A stretch of 53,513 bases of DNA from Methylococcaceae bacterium (GTDB lineage: Bacteria; Pseudomonadota; Gammaproteobacteria; Methylococcales; Methylomonadaceae), in contig BJHG01000006.1 in NCBI GenBank assembly GCA_014191975.1, positions 1-53,513 on the forward strand. The letters are read 5' to 3'. The translations under genes and the position numbers were made by a program. Of the stretch, positions 1-10,362 are shown in pieces (within the stretch, counting starts at the first letter, position 1; every line of letters starts with the position of its first letter). Below the pieces are notes generated by a model that searched no databases, was not told where the DNA came from, and was given only the letters and a program-made list of their open reading frames with translations.

Positions 1-120
1 ATTTTTACTTCGATGTGCTTTTCATAACTGATCATTTGATAATTTGCCATGAGAAAAATTTAGGGGCTTATTATCTCATTTCAACTCATTAAATCGGGAT
101 ATTATTTTTGACTGTATCCT

Positions 121-229
121 AAGCTTTTTGTGATCCTGTAAAAATCTTCCGCTTGCTTTCACTCATTTGCCACTTCTCTTTTTTCGACAGAGTATAGCTT
201 AAACTATTGTCCGGATTTCAGGGTCCACT
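121..229 (-). mobile_element. Truncated IS3-family-like end: terminal sequence plus first ~15 codons of orfA
   Basis: Minus strand reads AGTGGACCCTGAAATCCGGACAAT...GAGAAGTGGCAA then ATG (166) encoding MSESKRKIFTGSQKA followed by TAG. The peptide resembles the start of IS3-family OrfA (RxxFTxxQKAKVA). The match is lost afterwards. Confidence 0.6.
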
Positions 230-301
230 ATACAAATCAGTCTAAATTCGTCTTAAAGTTGCTGGAAATGTTTAAAAATGAAACGCTGTTTTAACCACAA
301 G

Positions 302-1111
302 TTAACACATTAAAATTTCATAACCAGAAAATTTCCGAACATTCAAAACACCATTATCCAACAGTAAATACTGTCCTTTAATACCACATAAAACGCCTGA
401 AATTTGTGGTGTTTTATCAAAGTTTAACGCGGTAACTTTCAAAGGTGCGATGTCAATTGGGTAATTAAAATCGACCACTGCTGCATCGGATAAAAATTCA
501 ATTCCACCTTGATTTTGTTGTACTAAATCGTCCAATTCTTTCGTACATTGTGCTAGTAATTTATCACGTTCAGCACACAAGTCTAGCAGTTCGATTTGAT
601 GCTTCAACATTCGCTGCCATTGGGTTTTATCTGCTGTATGCTTGGCGAGCAGCGTTTCGATTAACCCTGATAAACGTCGTGTTGCAACTTTAAAAATAGG
701 CAATGCTTGAATTGCACCTTGATCAATCCAGCGCGTAGGAATTTGCGTTTGGCGCGTGATGCCGACTTTCAAACCACTTGTATTTGACAAATAAACGATA
801 TGTGGTTTAAAGCAAAACGTTTCTGCCCATTTAGCATCTCGACAGGTGCCAAGGGCGTGATGACAGGTTTCGGGTTTCATCATACACATATCACATTGTG
901 CTAGCCGTGAAAAACAGGGATAGCAATAACCTTGATTAAAACTTTTTCGCATTGGCATATTGCAATGCAGGCAATATAAATTTCCTGTGTAGTGCAAACT
1001 TATATTTTGTCCGAGCAACTGATTCAGCGGGACACGCTGATGATTCAAAACTAATTCATAACGGATCGTTGCATCGTGAAACGCTGTCATTTTTTCTAAT
1101 CGACCTTGCAT
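302..1111 (-). CDS. DUF2797 family protein
   Basis: 269 aa ORF with Cys-rich YCLHCNMPMRKSFNQGYCYPCF...CDMCMMKPETCHH and VYLSNTSGLKVGITRQTQIPTRWIDQGA, typical of DUF2797. Confidence 0.8.
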   Translation of the reverse strand: MQGRLEKMTAFHDATIRYELVLNHQRVPLNQLLGQNISLHYTGNLYCLHCNMPMRKSFNQGYCYPCFSRLAQCDMCMMKPETCHHALGTCRDAKWAETFCFKPHIVYLSNTSGLKVGITRQTQIPTRWIDQGAIQALPIFKVATRRLSGLIETLLAKHTADKTQWQRMLKHQIELLDLCAERDKLLAQCTKELDDLVQQNQGGIEFLSDAAVVDFNYPIDIAPLKVTALNFDKTPQISGVLCGIKGQYLLLDNGVLNVRKFSGYEILMC

Positions 1112-1193
1112 TTGTTTCCTCGCTAAAAAAGCCTAACATAAGTCTGGTATAATGCACGAATTCCCGAACTTTAACCCTAAAAAAGAGAATTTT

Positions 1194-1724
1194 ATGTCAT
1201 TAAAACAAGTGCCCGCCGGCAAAAATTTACCTCACGAAATTAACGTCATTATTGAAATTCCTGCGTACAGTGATCCCGTAAAATATGAAGTGGATAAAAA
1301 CACAGGGATTTTAACCGTTGACCGTTTCATGGGAACGGCGATGCAATACCCAACCAATTACGGTTATGTGCCACAAACACTTTCAGACGATGGCGATCCT
1401 GTTGATGTTTTGGTGATTACTCCAGCGCCATTATTGAGTGGCTGTGTGGTGAGATGTCGTCCGATTGGTGTGTTAAAAATGACAGATGAAGCGGGTGAAG
1501 ATGCAAAAATTTTAGCGGTTCCCGTTGAAAAACTAACACCATGCTATAAAAAAGTAATCACTTACGAAGATATTTCAGAAGATAAATTGGCAAAAATATC
1601 ACATTTCTTTCAACATTATAAAGATTTAGAAGTCGGAAAATGGGTGGAAATTGAGGGCTGGTTTGGTATCGAAGACGCTCACAAAGAAATTATAGATAGC
1701 ATTAATCGTTACAACGCAGAATAA
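1194..1724 (+). CDS. ppa: Inorganic pyrophosphatase
   Basis: [28 protein letters not shown]...[23 protein letters not shown]. The ORF opens at 1152 but [15 protein letters not shown] at 1194 is the conserved start. Confidence 0.95.
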   Translation: MSLKQVPAGKNLPHEINVIIEIPAYSDPVKYEVDKNTGILTVDRFMGTAMQYPTNYGYVPQTLSDDGDPVDVLVITPAPLLSGCVVRCRPIGVLKMTDEAGEDAKILAVPVEKLTPCYKKVITYEDISEDKLAKISHFFQHYKDLEVGKWVEIEGWFGIEDAHKEIIDSINRYNAE

Positions 1725-1744
1725 AAATAAAAGATTAAAATTTG

Positions 1745-1769
1745 AAAAGCTCAATTCATTTGAGCTTTT
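1745..1769. terminator. Bidirectional intrinsic terminator
   Basis: AAAAGCTCAA-TTCAT-TTGAGCTTTT perfect 10 bp stem followed by T, between convergent genes. Confidence 0.8.
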
Positions 1770-1779
1770 TAAGATTAGT

Positions 1780-2310
1780 TCAAATCCAATCTGGTCTTTC
1801 ACGTTTTTTCCACGAAAAAATTCGCGTTTTTTCACATTGATAATAATTTCGATATGACGTTATTGAATCACCTGAAACTTTGTATTTATCTGGCATAGCA
1901 GGCGTGGGTTCAATAAAATTTTTTGACGAAATTCCATTTGGTAAATTCTGTAACGGATTTAGTAATCGACTGGTTGCATGAATTCTCTCATAACGAAACG
2001 TATATTCATCCAACAAACAACGAAATAATTGCCATAAAAAAGTGTAATGTTCATCGCTTTGGCGCGTCCAAATTGCTGACGGATGTTGAATGTGTGTTGT
2101 TTCGTACAAAATCGCATCACGCTCATCAGGCAATTCCCAACGTTTTACTTTTCGCACCGAATCTGAAATTATCAAAGCTTCCGTACCATCTAAAACCCGA
2201 TGCGCGGTCGAAAGTAATTGCGCGTATTCCAAAATCATTTTGACAACGTGTTTATCGACATGCTGTTGAGCGCAAATTTCGGGCTCAGAATGCAGGTAAA
2301 AAATATTCAA
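1780..2310 (-). CDS. Phage-type conserved protein (MNIFYL...CAQxHVDKHVVKMILE family; possibly Pyr_excise-like)
   Basis: MNIFYLHSEPEICAQQHVDKHVVKMILEYAQLLSTAHRVLDG resembles a family common in T4-like phages. Specific function uncertain. Confidence 0.55.
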   Translation of the reverse strand: MNIFYLHSEPEICAQQHVDKHVVKMILEYAQLLSTAHRVLDGTEALIISDSVRKVKRWELPDERDAILYETTHIQHPSAIWTRQSDEHYTFLWQLFRCLLDEYTFRYERIHATSRLLNPLQNLPNGISSKNFIEPTPAMPDKYKVSGDSITSYRNYYQCEKTRIFSWKKRERPDWI

Positions 2311-2311
2311 C

Positions 2312-3184
2312 TCAAAGCCCGCTTAATTCCAATAAATACGCGCCGTAAGCAGTTTTTGATAATCCAGTCGCGCGAATTTTTAAATCTTCTGCTGTCAACC
2401 AACCATTGTTAAAAGCAATTTCTTCTAAGCACGCGATTTTCAAACCTTGACGATGTTCAATCGTTTGCACAAATTGCCCCGCATCGAGCAAACTGTCATG
2501 GGTTCCCGTATCAAGCCACGCAAATCCACGTCCAAAAATTTCAACATTCAACGCACCTTCATTCAAATATGTTTGATTTACTTCCGTAATTTCAAGTTCG
2601 CCACGCGCTGACGGTTTGATATTTTTTGCAATTTTAACCACACGATTATCGTAAAAATATAAACCTGTGACAGCATAATTCGATTTAGGTTGTGCGGGTT
2701 TTTCTTCGATTGAAATCGCTTTGAAATCAGCATCAAATTCAACTACGCCAAATCGTTCCGCTTCTTTGACTTGATAACCAAAAACCGTCGCGCCACTTTC
2801 ACGTTCTAAGGCTTGTTTTAAACTTGCTGAAAAACCTTGCCCGAAAAAGATATTGTCACCCAAAACTAAACAAGTGTTGCTGTCGCCGATGAATTCTTCA
2901 CCAATCAAAAACGCTTGTGCTAAACCATCAGGTTTAGGTTGTACGGCGTATTCGATTCGGATACCAAAATCTGAACCATCACCAAGTAAATTTTTGAAAT
3001 TTGGTGCATCTTCGGGCGTGGTGATAATTAAAACATCTTGAATACCCGCCAACATCAACACCGACAACGGATAATAAATCATCGGTTTGTCGTACACAGG
3101 CAAAAGCTGTTTTGAAACAGCTTTCGTAATCGGGTGCAAACGTGTTCCCGCGCCCCCCGCTAAAATAATGCCTTTCCAATTCAT
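2312..3184 (-). CDS. rfbA: Glucose-1-phosphate thymidylyltransferase
   Basis: [48 protein letters not shown]. Start trimmed from 3235. Confidence 0.93.
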   Translation of the reverse strand: MNWKGIILAGGAGTRLHPITKAVSKQLLPVYDKPMIYYPLSVLMLAGIQDVLIITTPEDAPNFKNLLGDGSDFGIRIEYAVQPKPDGLAQAFLIGEEFIGDSNTCLVLGDNIFFGQGFSASLKQALERESGATVFGYQVKEAERFGVVEFDADFKAISIEEKPAQPKSNYAVTGLYFYDNRVVKIAKNIKPSARGELEITEVNQTYLNEGALNVEIFGRGFAWLDTGTHDSLLDAGQFVQTIEHRQGLKIACLEEIAFNNGWLTAEDLKIRATGLSKTAYGAYLLELSGL

Positions 3185-3209
3185 GTTATTTTCTCTGTTA
3201 GTTTTTTGT

Positions 3210-4763
3210 TTATCGTATGAACAATTCTTCGCCAAACATATCCATTAAAAAATGACGATATTTTTCAGCTTTTGCGGTTTGCAGATGTTCCAACGGATTA
3301 AAATTATCTGTCAAAATCACACCATCTTTATCATCAATCGGAAACAAACGGTTTTGTAACCATGCTTGCTGTTCAATTTTTAAACGTTCGTTGTGAATAT
3401 CAAATGGTTGCGACGAAGCTAAAAAAATAAAATCGTTGAAATCTTTATTTGGTTCGGAAATAAACGTTGTTTGCTGCGAAAAAACTTGCGCTAATGTTTT
3501 ACTGACTGTGTTTAATGCGCTTTGTTTGCCATTTGCAAACGCGACAAAATTCACCGCTAAAATGCCTTGTTCTGTTAGCAAACCTTGTAATTGGTTCAAC
3601 GTTTCAACCGTCAACAAATGTGCAGGTTCAGAACCGCCTGTAAAACAATCATGAATAATTAAATCGTACTTTCCCGTTAATCGGCGAATTTCATAACGCG
3701 CATCACCGACAAGTGCTTTGCCCGTTGGTTTAAAACCAAAGTAATCAACGGCAGCTTTTGCCACAGCAGGGTCAATTTCTAACGTATCAACAATAATTCC
3801 ATAGCGGTCATTTAGCACTTTTGCCATGTGTCCCGCGCCTAAACCAACAATCAACGCTCTTTTCATTTCTGGACGCAACGCGGGAATTAAACCGACAATA
3901 TCTTGATAACTTAATTGGCTTTCGCCAGTTTTTAAACTTGATGCGCCGATTGCAGAACCGTCTGACGTTAATAATCGCAAATCACGTCCTGCAACATCAA
4001 TCACACGAACCCAACCGTATAAACTTTCTTGTTCAAAAAGAACGTTGAATTTGTCGTTTTGGCGGATTTGTCCTGCTTTCACAACGCTTGGCAAAAAGGC
4101 TAATCCCACAGCAACTAAAATCACGCTGGGTAATAATGATGCGACGGAATGTAATTGTCTGCGTTCGATTAAACCAATTGCAATGGCTAAAACAAAAAGT
4201 ATCAAACTTGTGGTAATTAAAATTTCGCGTGAACCGAATAATGGGAATAAAAATAAACCTAAAATCAATGTTCCGAAAACGCTGCCTAACGTACTAACGG
4301 CGTAAATTGTGCCAGAAGAATTGCCTACGCTATCGAGTTGCGACGTTGATAATTTAATCGCAAATGGGCTAACCATTCCCAGCATCATCAAACTGGGCAA
4401 AAATAAAATTAACGCGCTAACAAATGCGCCACCGCGTAATCCGAGCGAATCGGTTGCAAGTAAAACAGGGCGCGTTAGCCAAGGAATCATTAAGGTTAAA
4501 AATGCCGCTAATGCAATAATCAACGACAAACCTGTGCGTTTTGCTGAATCTGACCAACGTCCACCAATAAAATAACCGAGCGTTAAAGCAACCATCGTGA
4601 CGGAAATTAACGATGACCAAACGTACAAACTTGTACCGTAAAATGGTGCGATTAAACGTGTGCCTAAAAGTTCGATAACCATTACTGACGCGCCACTAAT
4701 CATGACGGTAATCAATAAGCCTAAACGACCAAGTGATGAAATGGGTTGTGTTGTATTTTCCAT
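3210..4763 (-). CDS. Membrane-anchored spermidine synthase-like protein (TM domain plus methyltransferase-fold domain)
   Basis: N-terminal multi-TM segment, then [15 protein letters not shown]...[20 protein letters not shown]...[11 protein letters not shown] as in SpeE-like proteins. Confidence 0.8.
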   Translation of the reverse strand: MENTTQPISSLGRLGLLITVMISGASVMVIELLGTRLIAPFYGTSLYVWSSLISVTMVALTLGYFIGGRWSDSAKRTGLSLIIALAAFLTLMIPWLTRPVLLATDSLGLRGGAFVSALILFLPSLMMLGMVSPFAIKLSTSQLDSVGNSSGTIYAVSTLGSVFGTLILGLFLFPLFGSREILITTSLILFVLAIAIGLIERRQLHSVASLLPSVILVAVGLAFLPSVVKAGQIRQNDKFNVLFEQESLYGWVRVIDVAGRDLRLLTSDGSAIGASSLKTGESQLSYQDIVGLIPALRPEMKRALIVGLGAGHMAKVLNDRYGIIVDTLEIDPAVAKAAVDYFGFKPTGKALVGDARYEIRRLTGKYDLIIHDCFTGGSEPAHLLTVETLNQLQGLLTEQGILAVNFVAFANGKQSALNTVSKTLAQVFSQQTTFISEPNKDFNDFIFLASSQPFDIHNERLKIEQQAWLQNRLFPIDDKDGVILTDNFNPLEHLQTAKAEKYRHFLMDMFGEELFIR

Positions 4764-4765
4764 AA

Positions 4766-5176
4766 CTATTTCACAAAACAACTTTTTTCCGCCGATTCTT
4801 CGGCTTCTTTCAATAATTTGCGTAAATCTTTGCTTTGTTTTGGATCGCGAAAAATTGAACCATTTTCTCCAGGTGTTGATTTCAAATAAGAGAATGTTTT
4901 GGCGGCATCGTAATCATTGAAACTGAGTTTTTTAGCAATTTTGTCAATTTTGCAGCCGCACGCGTATTGATTGATATAGCTCAAACCACCGTGTTGCGCG
5001 ACACAATTCAACACATATTCCACAAGGTCTCGCGTTGGATAATCGTTTTGTAAAACCGTTGCCGCTGGCACAGCAGAATTTTCAGCGACTTTTGCAGGAT
5101 TTTCCGCACAACCTGCGATAATTAACGAAAATCCGACTGTTAAAACAGTTGTTTTCAAGGTATTTTTCATCTTCAC
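4766..5176 (-). CDS. Small lipoprotein with conserved-looking Cys pattern
   Basis: Lipobox-like IIAGCAEN; C-terminal domain LNCVAQHGGLSYINQYACGCKIDKIAKKLSFNDYDAAKTF...SC. Confidence 0.6.
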   Translation of the reverse strand: MKMKNTLKTTVLTVGFSLIIAGCAENPAKVAENSAVPAATVLQNDYPTRDLVEYVLNCVAQHGGLSYINQYACGCKIDKIAKKLSFNDYDAAKTFSYLKSTPGENGSIFRDPKQSKDLRKLLKEAEESAEKSCFVK

Positions 5177-5211
5177 AATTCCTTTAAATTAAAAGGTTAC
5201 AGCTTAACACT

Positions 5212-5790
5212 ATGACTTATCAAACAAAAGTAACAGGCGTTATTCTCGCAGGTGGTCAAGCACGCCGAATGAATTATCAGAATAAAGGGTTACAGCTTTT
5301 TCGTGAGGAACCGTTAATTTCATATTCGTTTAATGCATTACGTCCCATTGTGGATGAGTTGATTATTAACGCAAATCAAAATTTAGAAACGTACCAAACG
5401 TTTGGTGTTCCCGTGATTTCAGATTTAACACAAGATTTCTCAGGCGCATTGGCAGGAATTTTAGCGGTAATGACTTATTCAAAGTCCGATTTATTATTGG
5501 TTGTGCCGTGCGACTCACCATTTATTACAACGATTCAATTACAACATTTACTTTCAGAGCATCAAAAAAGTGGTGCAGAAATTAGTGTTGCGTGTACAGG
5601 TGAACAAATTCATTCAGTTTTTTTGGTTGTACAAACCCATTTAAAAACAAGTTTGGAAATTTATTTAACACAAGGTGAACGAAAAGTACGGCGCTGGTTT
5701 GAACAACATCAAACGCATTATGTGGATTTTGGTGAAAATATAAGCGGTTTTGAGAATATAAATACGCTTGAAGAATTGAAAGGTATCTAA
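5212..5790 (+). CDS. mobA: Molybdenum cofactor guanylyltransferase
   Basis: VTGVILAGGQARRMNYQNKGLQLFREEPLI...LLVVPCDSPFI. Confidence 0.88.
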   Translation: MTYQTKVTGVILAGGQARRMNYQNKGLQLFREEPLISYSFNALRPIVDELIINANQNLETYQTFGVPVISDLTQDFSGALAGILAVMTYSKSDLLLVVPCDSPFITTIQLQHLLSEHQKSGAEISVACTGEQIHSVFLVVQTHLKTSLEIYLTQGERKVRRWFEQHQTHYVDFGENISGFENINTLEELKGI

Positions 5791-5792
5791 AT

Positions 5793-5832
5793 AAAAAAGC
5801 CCCTCTAATATATTTATTAGACAGACTTTTTT
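5793..5832. terminator. Putative bidirectional terminator between mobA and nhaD
   Basis: AAAAAAG...TCTAATA-TATT-TATTAGA...CTTTTTT nested inverted repeat between convergent genes. Confidence 0.5.
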
Positions 5833-5854
5833 AGATTTGAAAAAGCGTTAAGAA

Positions 5855-7213
5855 TTAACCGTTAATCAAATAATGTACAAAAATACTGCCTGCATAACCT
5901 GCTGCAATTGCAGGAGTCCATTTCAAATGGCTAAAGAATGTATATTTGCGGTTTGACGCGCCCATTAACGCCACGCCAGCCGCTGAACCAACTGATAGTA
6001 ATGAACCACCAACACCCGCTGTTAAAGTAACCAGTAGCCATTGATATAAATCCATATCCAAGCTCATGTTCAATACTGCAAACATAACAGGAATGTTATC
6101 AACAACCGCAGAAATCAAACCGACTAAAATGTTCGCGGTCGTCGCACCTAAACCGTCATACATCGCGCTAGATAACAATTCTAAGTAACCGATATACCCT
6201 AAACCACCGACTGAGAAAATGACACCGAAGAAGAATAACAATGTATCCCATTCTGCGTGCATCACTTTATTAAAAATGTCGAAACCGTGCTCACCTTTTT
6301 TATGTGCTTGCATTTTCAAATAGTAACCGAACAACATCAACACAGATAAGCCCGTCATCATGCCCATGAAAGGGGGTAAATGAAATATCTGTTTAAAACT
6401 GACTGCTGTAGCGATTGTGCATAAAAACATAAAGCAAATAATTAATGCACCTGGTTTCAACTGCACTGCTTCTTCACTACTTGCTTTTGGTTGTTCATTT
6501 GGAACAGCCCAATACATAATTGACGCTGGAATGGCGTAATTCACAACAGACGGAATAAACAACTTAAAGAAGTCAAAAAACTCAGCGTATTCTGCTTGCC
6601 AAACCATCAGCGTCGTAATGTCACCAAACGGACAAAATGCGCCACCTGCGTTTGCGGCAATGACTAAGTTAACGAAACCGATGCTGACGAATTTTTCATT
6701 GTCTGCACCAACAGCCATCACTACCGCACCAACTAATAATGCAGCCGTTAAATTATCTGCTACTGCTGATAAGAAAAACGTAATAATCCCTGTGATTAAA
6801 AACAATTGACGATAACTAAATTGTCTTCTAACCAACCATGAACGCAAGGATTCAAATACATTACGTTCTGCCATTGAATTGATATAAGTCATCGCAACTA
6901 ACAAAAACAACATCAATTCAGCGTATTCTTTTACGTCATGTTCAAATGCCAAGTGCATTTCATGCATTGGAACGCCTTTTTGTTGCGCTAAAATAGCCGC
7001 GTGCGCCCAAATAATCCCTGCTGCTAAAATCACAGGTTTTGATTTACGCATGTGCGTAAATTCTTCAGTCATTACAAAACCGTAGGCAATGACAAAAATT
7101 AACACGGTATAAATACCGCGTTCCGTTCCCGTCATGTCCAAATTTTGAAAACTTTCTGCAAACGCAAATTGCGGTAACAAAAAGGCTAACAATGCTAAAA
7201 CAACTAACTTCAT
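5855..7213 (-). CDS. nhaD: NhaD-type Na+/H+ antiporter
   Basis: Polytopic 452 aa protein; YGFVMTEEFTHMRKSKPVILAAGIIWAHAAI...AVADNLTAALLVGAVVMAVG...NAGGAFCPFGDITTLMVWQA. Confidence 0.88.
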   Translation of the reverse strand: MKLVVLALLAFLLPQFAFAESFQNLDMTGTERGIYTVLIFVIAYGFVMTEEFTHMRKSKPVILAAGIIWAHAAILAQQKGVPMHEMHLAFEHDVKEYAELMLFLLVAMTYINSMAERNVFESLRSWLVRRQFSYRQLFLITGIITFFLSAVADNLTAALLVGAVVMAVGADNEKFVSIGFVNLVIAANAGGAFCPFGDITTLMVWQAEYAEFFDFFKLFIPSVVNYAIPASIMYWAVPNEQPKASSEEAVQLKPGALIICFMFLCTIATAVSFKQIFHLPPFMGMMTGLSVLMLFGYYLKMQAHKKGEHGFDIFNKVMHAEWDTLLFFFGVIFSVGGLGYIGYLELLSSAMYDGLGATTANILVGLISAVVDNIPVMFAVLNMSLDMDLYQWLLVTLTAGVGGSLLSVGSAAGVALMGASNRKYTFFSHLKWTPAIAAGYAGSIFVHYLING

Positions 7214-7270
7214 ATATCCTCCATTTTTATAAAAATTTAAATTTACATCGATTTATCATGCTATTACCAA

Positions 7271-7306
7271 AGCCTAGTATATATAGCCTAGTATATATAT
7301 ATATAC
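7271..7306. repeat. Perfect 14 bp tandem duplication followed by (AT)n
   Basis: AGCCTAGTATATAT x2 (7271-7284, 7285-7298) then ATATATAC, in the nhaD/smg divergent intergenic region. Confidence 0.9.
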
Positions 7307-7528
7307 AAGTCGAAAACAAGAAAACGCAAAACGTGTCGAGTTGTTACAAGATATTATTCTTTAATTAAGTTAGTATAAACAAAGGATTAGCTTTTTGCGT
7401 TATACGCTAGAATAATCATTGCTTGACCTTGACGAACAAACATTATTGAATCTAGTCATGTTTAGCCTGAACTTGATTAAACAGCTATAAAGGTTTTACC
7501 TAGAAAGACATAATCAACAATTGGAATT

Positions 7529-7996
7529 ATGAAAGAAAATATATTTGATGTCCTGATGTACCTTTTTGACAATTATATGGACGAAGACAGCGAAAATCCG
7601 CCTGATAATGACTTGGTGAAAACCGAATTATTAGCAGCAGGTTTTGTGGATAATGATGTGATACGCGCCTTTGATTGGCTGGAATCACTAGCAAGTGAAG
7701 ACATCAATGTTACACCGCAATCGTCGTCATCATTTCGTATTTTTAGCCCATTTGAAAAAGAGCGTTTGGATGTTGAATGCCAAGATTTAATGATGACATT
7801 GGAACGGACAGGCATTTTAAATTCGATAAATCGTGAATTAATTTTAGATCGCGCGATTGCGCTAGAAGAAGTTTTATCACTAGAAAAATTAAAATGGATT
7901 GTATTGATTGTGTTATTAAATCAACCTAACGAAGAGCTTGCCCTTGCACGGATGGAAGATATTATTTATGACTTGGTGCCGACGTATGTGCATTAA
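7529..7996 (+). CDS. smg: Smg (DUF494) family protein
   Basis: MKENIFDVLMYLFDNYMDED...; located directly upstream of topA as in many gammaproteobacteria. Confidence 0.88.
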   Translation: MKENIFDVLMYLFDNYMDEDSENPPDNDLVKTELLAAGFVDNDVIRAFDWLESLASEDINVTPQSSSSFRIFSPFEKERLDVECQDLMMTLERTGILNSINRELILDRAIALEEVLSLEKLKWIVLIVLLNQPNEELALARMEDIIYDLVPTYVH

Positions 7997-8021
7997 ATTT
8001 TTATCAAACGGAACAGATTAA

Positions 8022-10313
8022 ATGAGTAAAAATCTCGTCATTGTTGAATCACCAGCAAAAGCTAAAACCATTGAAAAATATCTTGGCAAAGATTTTCACG
8101 TACTCGCATCTTATGGGCATGTTCGCGATTTAGTACCAAAAGAAGGCGCGGTTGATACGCAAAATGATTTTTCGATGAAATATGAACTTGTCGAACGTAA
8201 TCAACGCCATGTTCAAGCCATTACAAAAGCTTTAAAAGGTGCAGACACACTTTATTTAGCGACCGATCCAGATCGCGAAGGTGAAGCAATTTCGTGGCAT
8301 TTATTAGAATTACTGAACGAAAAAAATCTACTAAAAAATAAATCCGTTCACCGCGTCGCGTTTCACGAAATAACCAAAAAAGCGGTCACCGAAGCAATTG
8401 CAGAACCCTCAGAACTAAATTACAACATGGTTTACGCGCAACAAGCACGTCGTGCTTTAGATTATTTAGTTGGTTTTAAATTATCGCCATTGCTCTGGAA
8501 AAAAATCCGTCGAGGCTTATCTGCCGGTCGAGTTCAAAGCCCTGCATTGCGTTTAATTGTCGAACGCGAATTAGAAATTGAAGCTTTCAAAAGTCGTGAA
8601 TATTGGTCAACGGATGCAATTGCTTTTGCATTGGAGCAAAATTTTAAAGCCAAATTGACACAATTTGATGGTGAAAAAATAAGCCAATTTAGTTTAAATA
8701 ATTCTGAACTTGCTAATAATGCAAGAAACAAATTACTTGAATCGGCAAACGGCATATTAACTGTTGCGAAACTCGAAAAGAAACAACGAAAAAGCAATGC
8801 CGCACCTCCGTTTATAACTTCTACATTGCAACAAGAAGCCGCTCGAAAATTAGGTTTTACAACGAAACGTACTATGACGGTTGCACAACAATTGTATGAA
8901 GGTATCGACATCGGTGGCGAAACGGCAGGCTTAATTACTTATATGCGTACCGATTCAGTAAATTTATCGAAAGAAGCTGTCGAAGATATTCGTGCTTTAA
9001 TTGCTGAAAATTATGGGGCAGAAAATGTGCCAAAAGAGCCTGTCGTTTATAAAACAAAATCAAAAAATGCACAAGAAGCGCATGAAGCTATACGCCCTAC
9101 TTCAGCACGTTACTTGCCGAGTCAAATTCAATCCTCTCTATCCGCTGAACAATTCAAACTTTATGAATTGATTTGGAAACGCACGATTGCCTGCCAAATG
9201 ATTCACGCAACACTAAATAGCGTGGCGATTGATTTGAATTGTGCGAACGGCAAACATGTTTTTCGTGCCACAGGTTCATCAGTCGCGAATCCTGGTTTTA
9301 TGGCTGTTTATTTAGAAGGCAAAGATGATTCAAAAGAAGGTGACGATAAAGAAAGCTTTTTGCCGCAAGTAAAAGAAGGTGACACAGTTCAATTAAACGA
9401 CATTTTAATCGCTCAACATTTTACTGAACCACCCCCACGTTATGGCGAAGCGAGTTTGGTGAAAGCACTCGAAGAACACGGCATTGGTCGCCCATCAACG
9501 TACGCGTCAATTATTTCAACTTTGCAAAATCGTGAATATGTCACGTTGGATACAAAACGTTTCTACCCTACAGATGTAGGGCGAATTGTGAATAAATTTT
9601 TAACGGAACATTTCACAAAATACGTTGATTACGATTTCACTGCGAATTTAGAAGACGACTTAGATGCAGTGGCACGAGGTGAAAAAGAATGGATTCCGTT
9701 GATGCACAGTTTTTGGAAACCGTTTGGTGAGCTGATTATCGAAAAAGAAGCCTCAGTACAACGCAAAGATGTTACACAAGAAGCGATTGATGAACTCTGC
9801 CCACAATGTAACAAAGCATTGTCGATTCGATTAGGACGTAATGGGCGTTTTATTGGATGTACGGATTACCCAACATGCAATTATACGCGTAATTTAACCG
9901 ATTCTGCGGTCGTTGAACCTGAATTAGTTGAAGGACGTGAATGCCCCGAATGTAAATCAGCATTGGCTTATAAAACGGGACGATATGGCAAATTCATTGG
10001 CTGCACAAGCTATCCCGATTGTCGTTATATCGAACCAATTGAAAAACCACTAGATACAGGTGTGCAATGTCCACAATGTCAAAAAGGACAAATTTTTAAA
10101 CGTAAAGCACGTAGTGGGAAGATATTTTATTCGTGTGAAACATACCCAACGTGTGATTATGCACTTTGGAATGCGCCGTTAAATGAATCTTGTCCAAAAT
10201 GTAATTGGCCAATTTTAACGATCAAGGAAAGTAAAAGACATGGTATTCAAAAAGTCTGTCCACAAAAAGATTGCGGCTTTATAGAATCGGTTGAATCGGA
10301 GGAAACGGAGTAA
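8022..10313 (+). CDS. topA: DNA topoisomerase I
   Basis: MSKNLVIVESPAKAKTIEKYLGKDFHVLASYGHVRDL...; C-terminal zinc-finger domains (CPQCNK..CNY, CPECKS). Confidence 0.97.
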   Translation: MSKNLVIVESPAKAKTIEKYLGKDFHVLASYGHVRDLVPKEGAVDTQNDFSMKYELVERNQRHVQAITKALKGADTLYLATDPDREGEAISWHLLELLNEKNLLKNKSVHRVAFHEITKKAVTEAIAEPSELNYNMVYAQQARRALDYLVGFKLSPLLWKKIRRGLSAGRVQSPALRLIVERELEIEAFKSREYWSTDAIAFALEQNFKAKLTQFDGEKISQFSLNNSELANNARNKLLESANGILTVAKLEKKQRKSNAAPPFITSTLQQEAARKLGFTTKRTMTVAQQLYEGIDIGGETAGLITYMRTDSVNLSKEAVEDIRALIAENYGAENVPKEPVVYKTKSKNAQEAHEAIRPTSARYLPSQIQSSLSAEQFKLYELIWKRTIACQMIHATLNSVAIDLNCANGKHVFRATGSSVANPGFMAVYLEGKDDSKEGDDKESFLPQVKEGDTVQLNDILIAQHFTEPPPRYGEASLVKALEEHGIGRPSTYASIISTLQNREYVTLDTKRFYPTDVGRIVNKFLTEHFTKYVDYDFTANLEDDLDAVARGEKEWIPLMHSFWKPFGELIIEKEASVQRKDVTQEAIDELCPQCNKALSIRLGRNGRFIGCTDYPTCNYTRNLTDSAVVEPELVEGRECPECKSALAYKTGRYGKFIGCTSYPDCRYIEPIEKPLDTGVQCPQCQKGQIFKRKARSGKIFYSCETYPTCDYALWNAPLNESCPKCNWPILTIKESKRHGIQKVCPQKDCGFIESVESEETE

Positions 10314-10315
10314 AG

Positions 10316-10359
10316 AACGCAACACAATCACGGTAGGTTACAGTTATTGTGTTGCGTTT
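10316..10359 (+). terminator. Intrinsic terminator after topA
   Basis: AACGCAACACAAT (10316-10328) and ATTGTGTTGCGTT (10346-10358) form a perfect 13 bp inverted repeat ending in a T run. Confidence 0.7.
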
Positions 10360-10362
10360 AAA

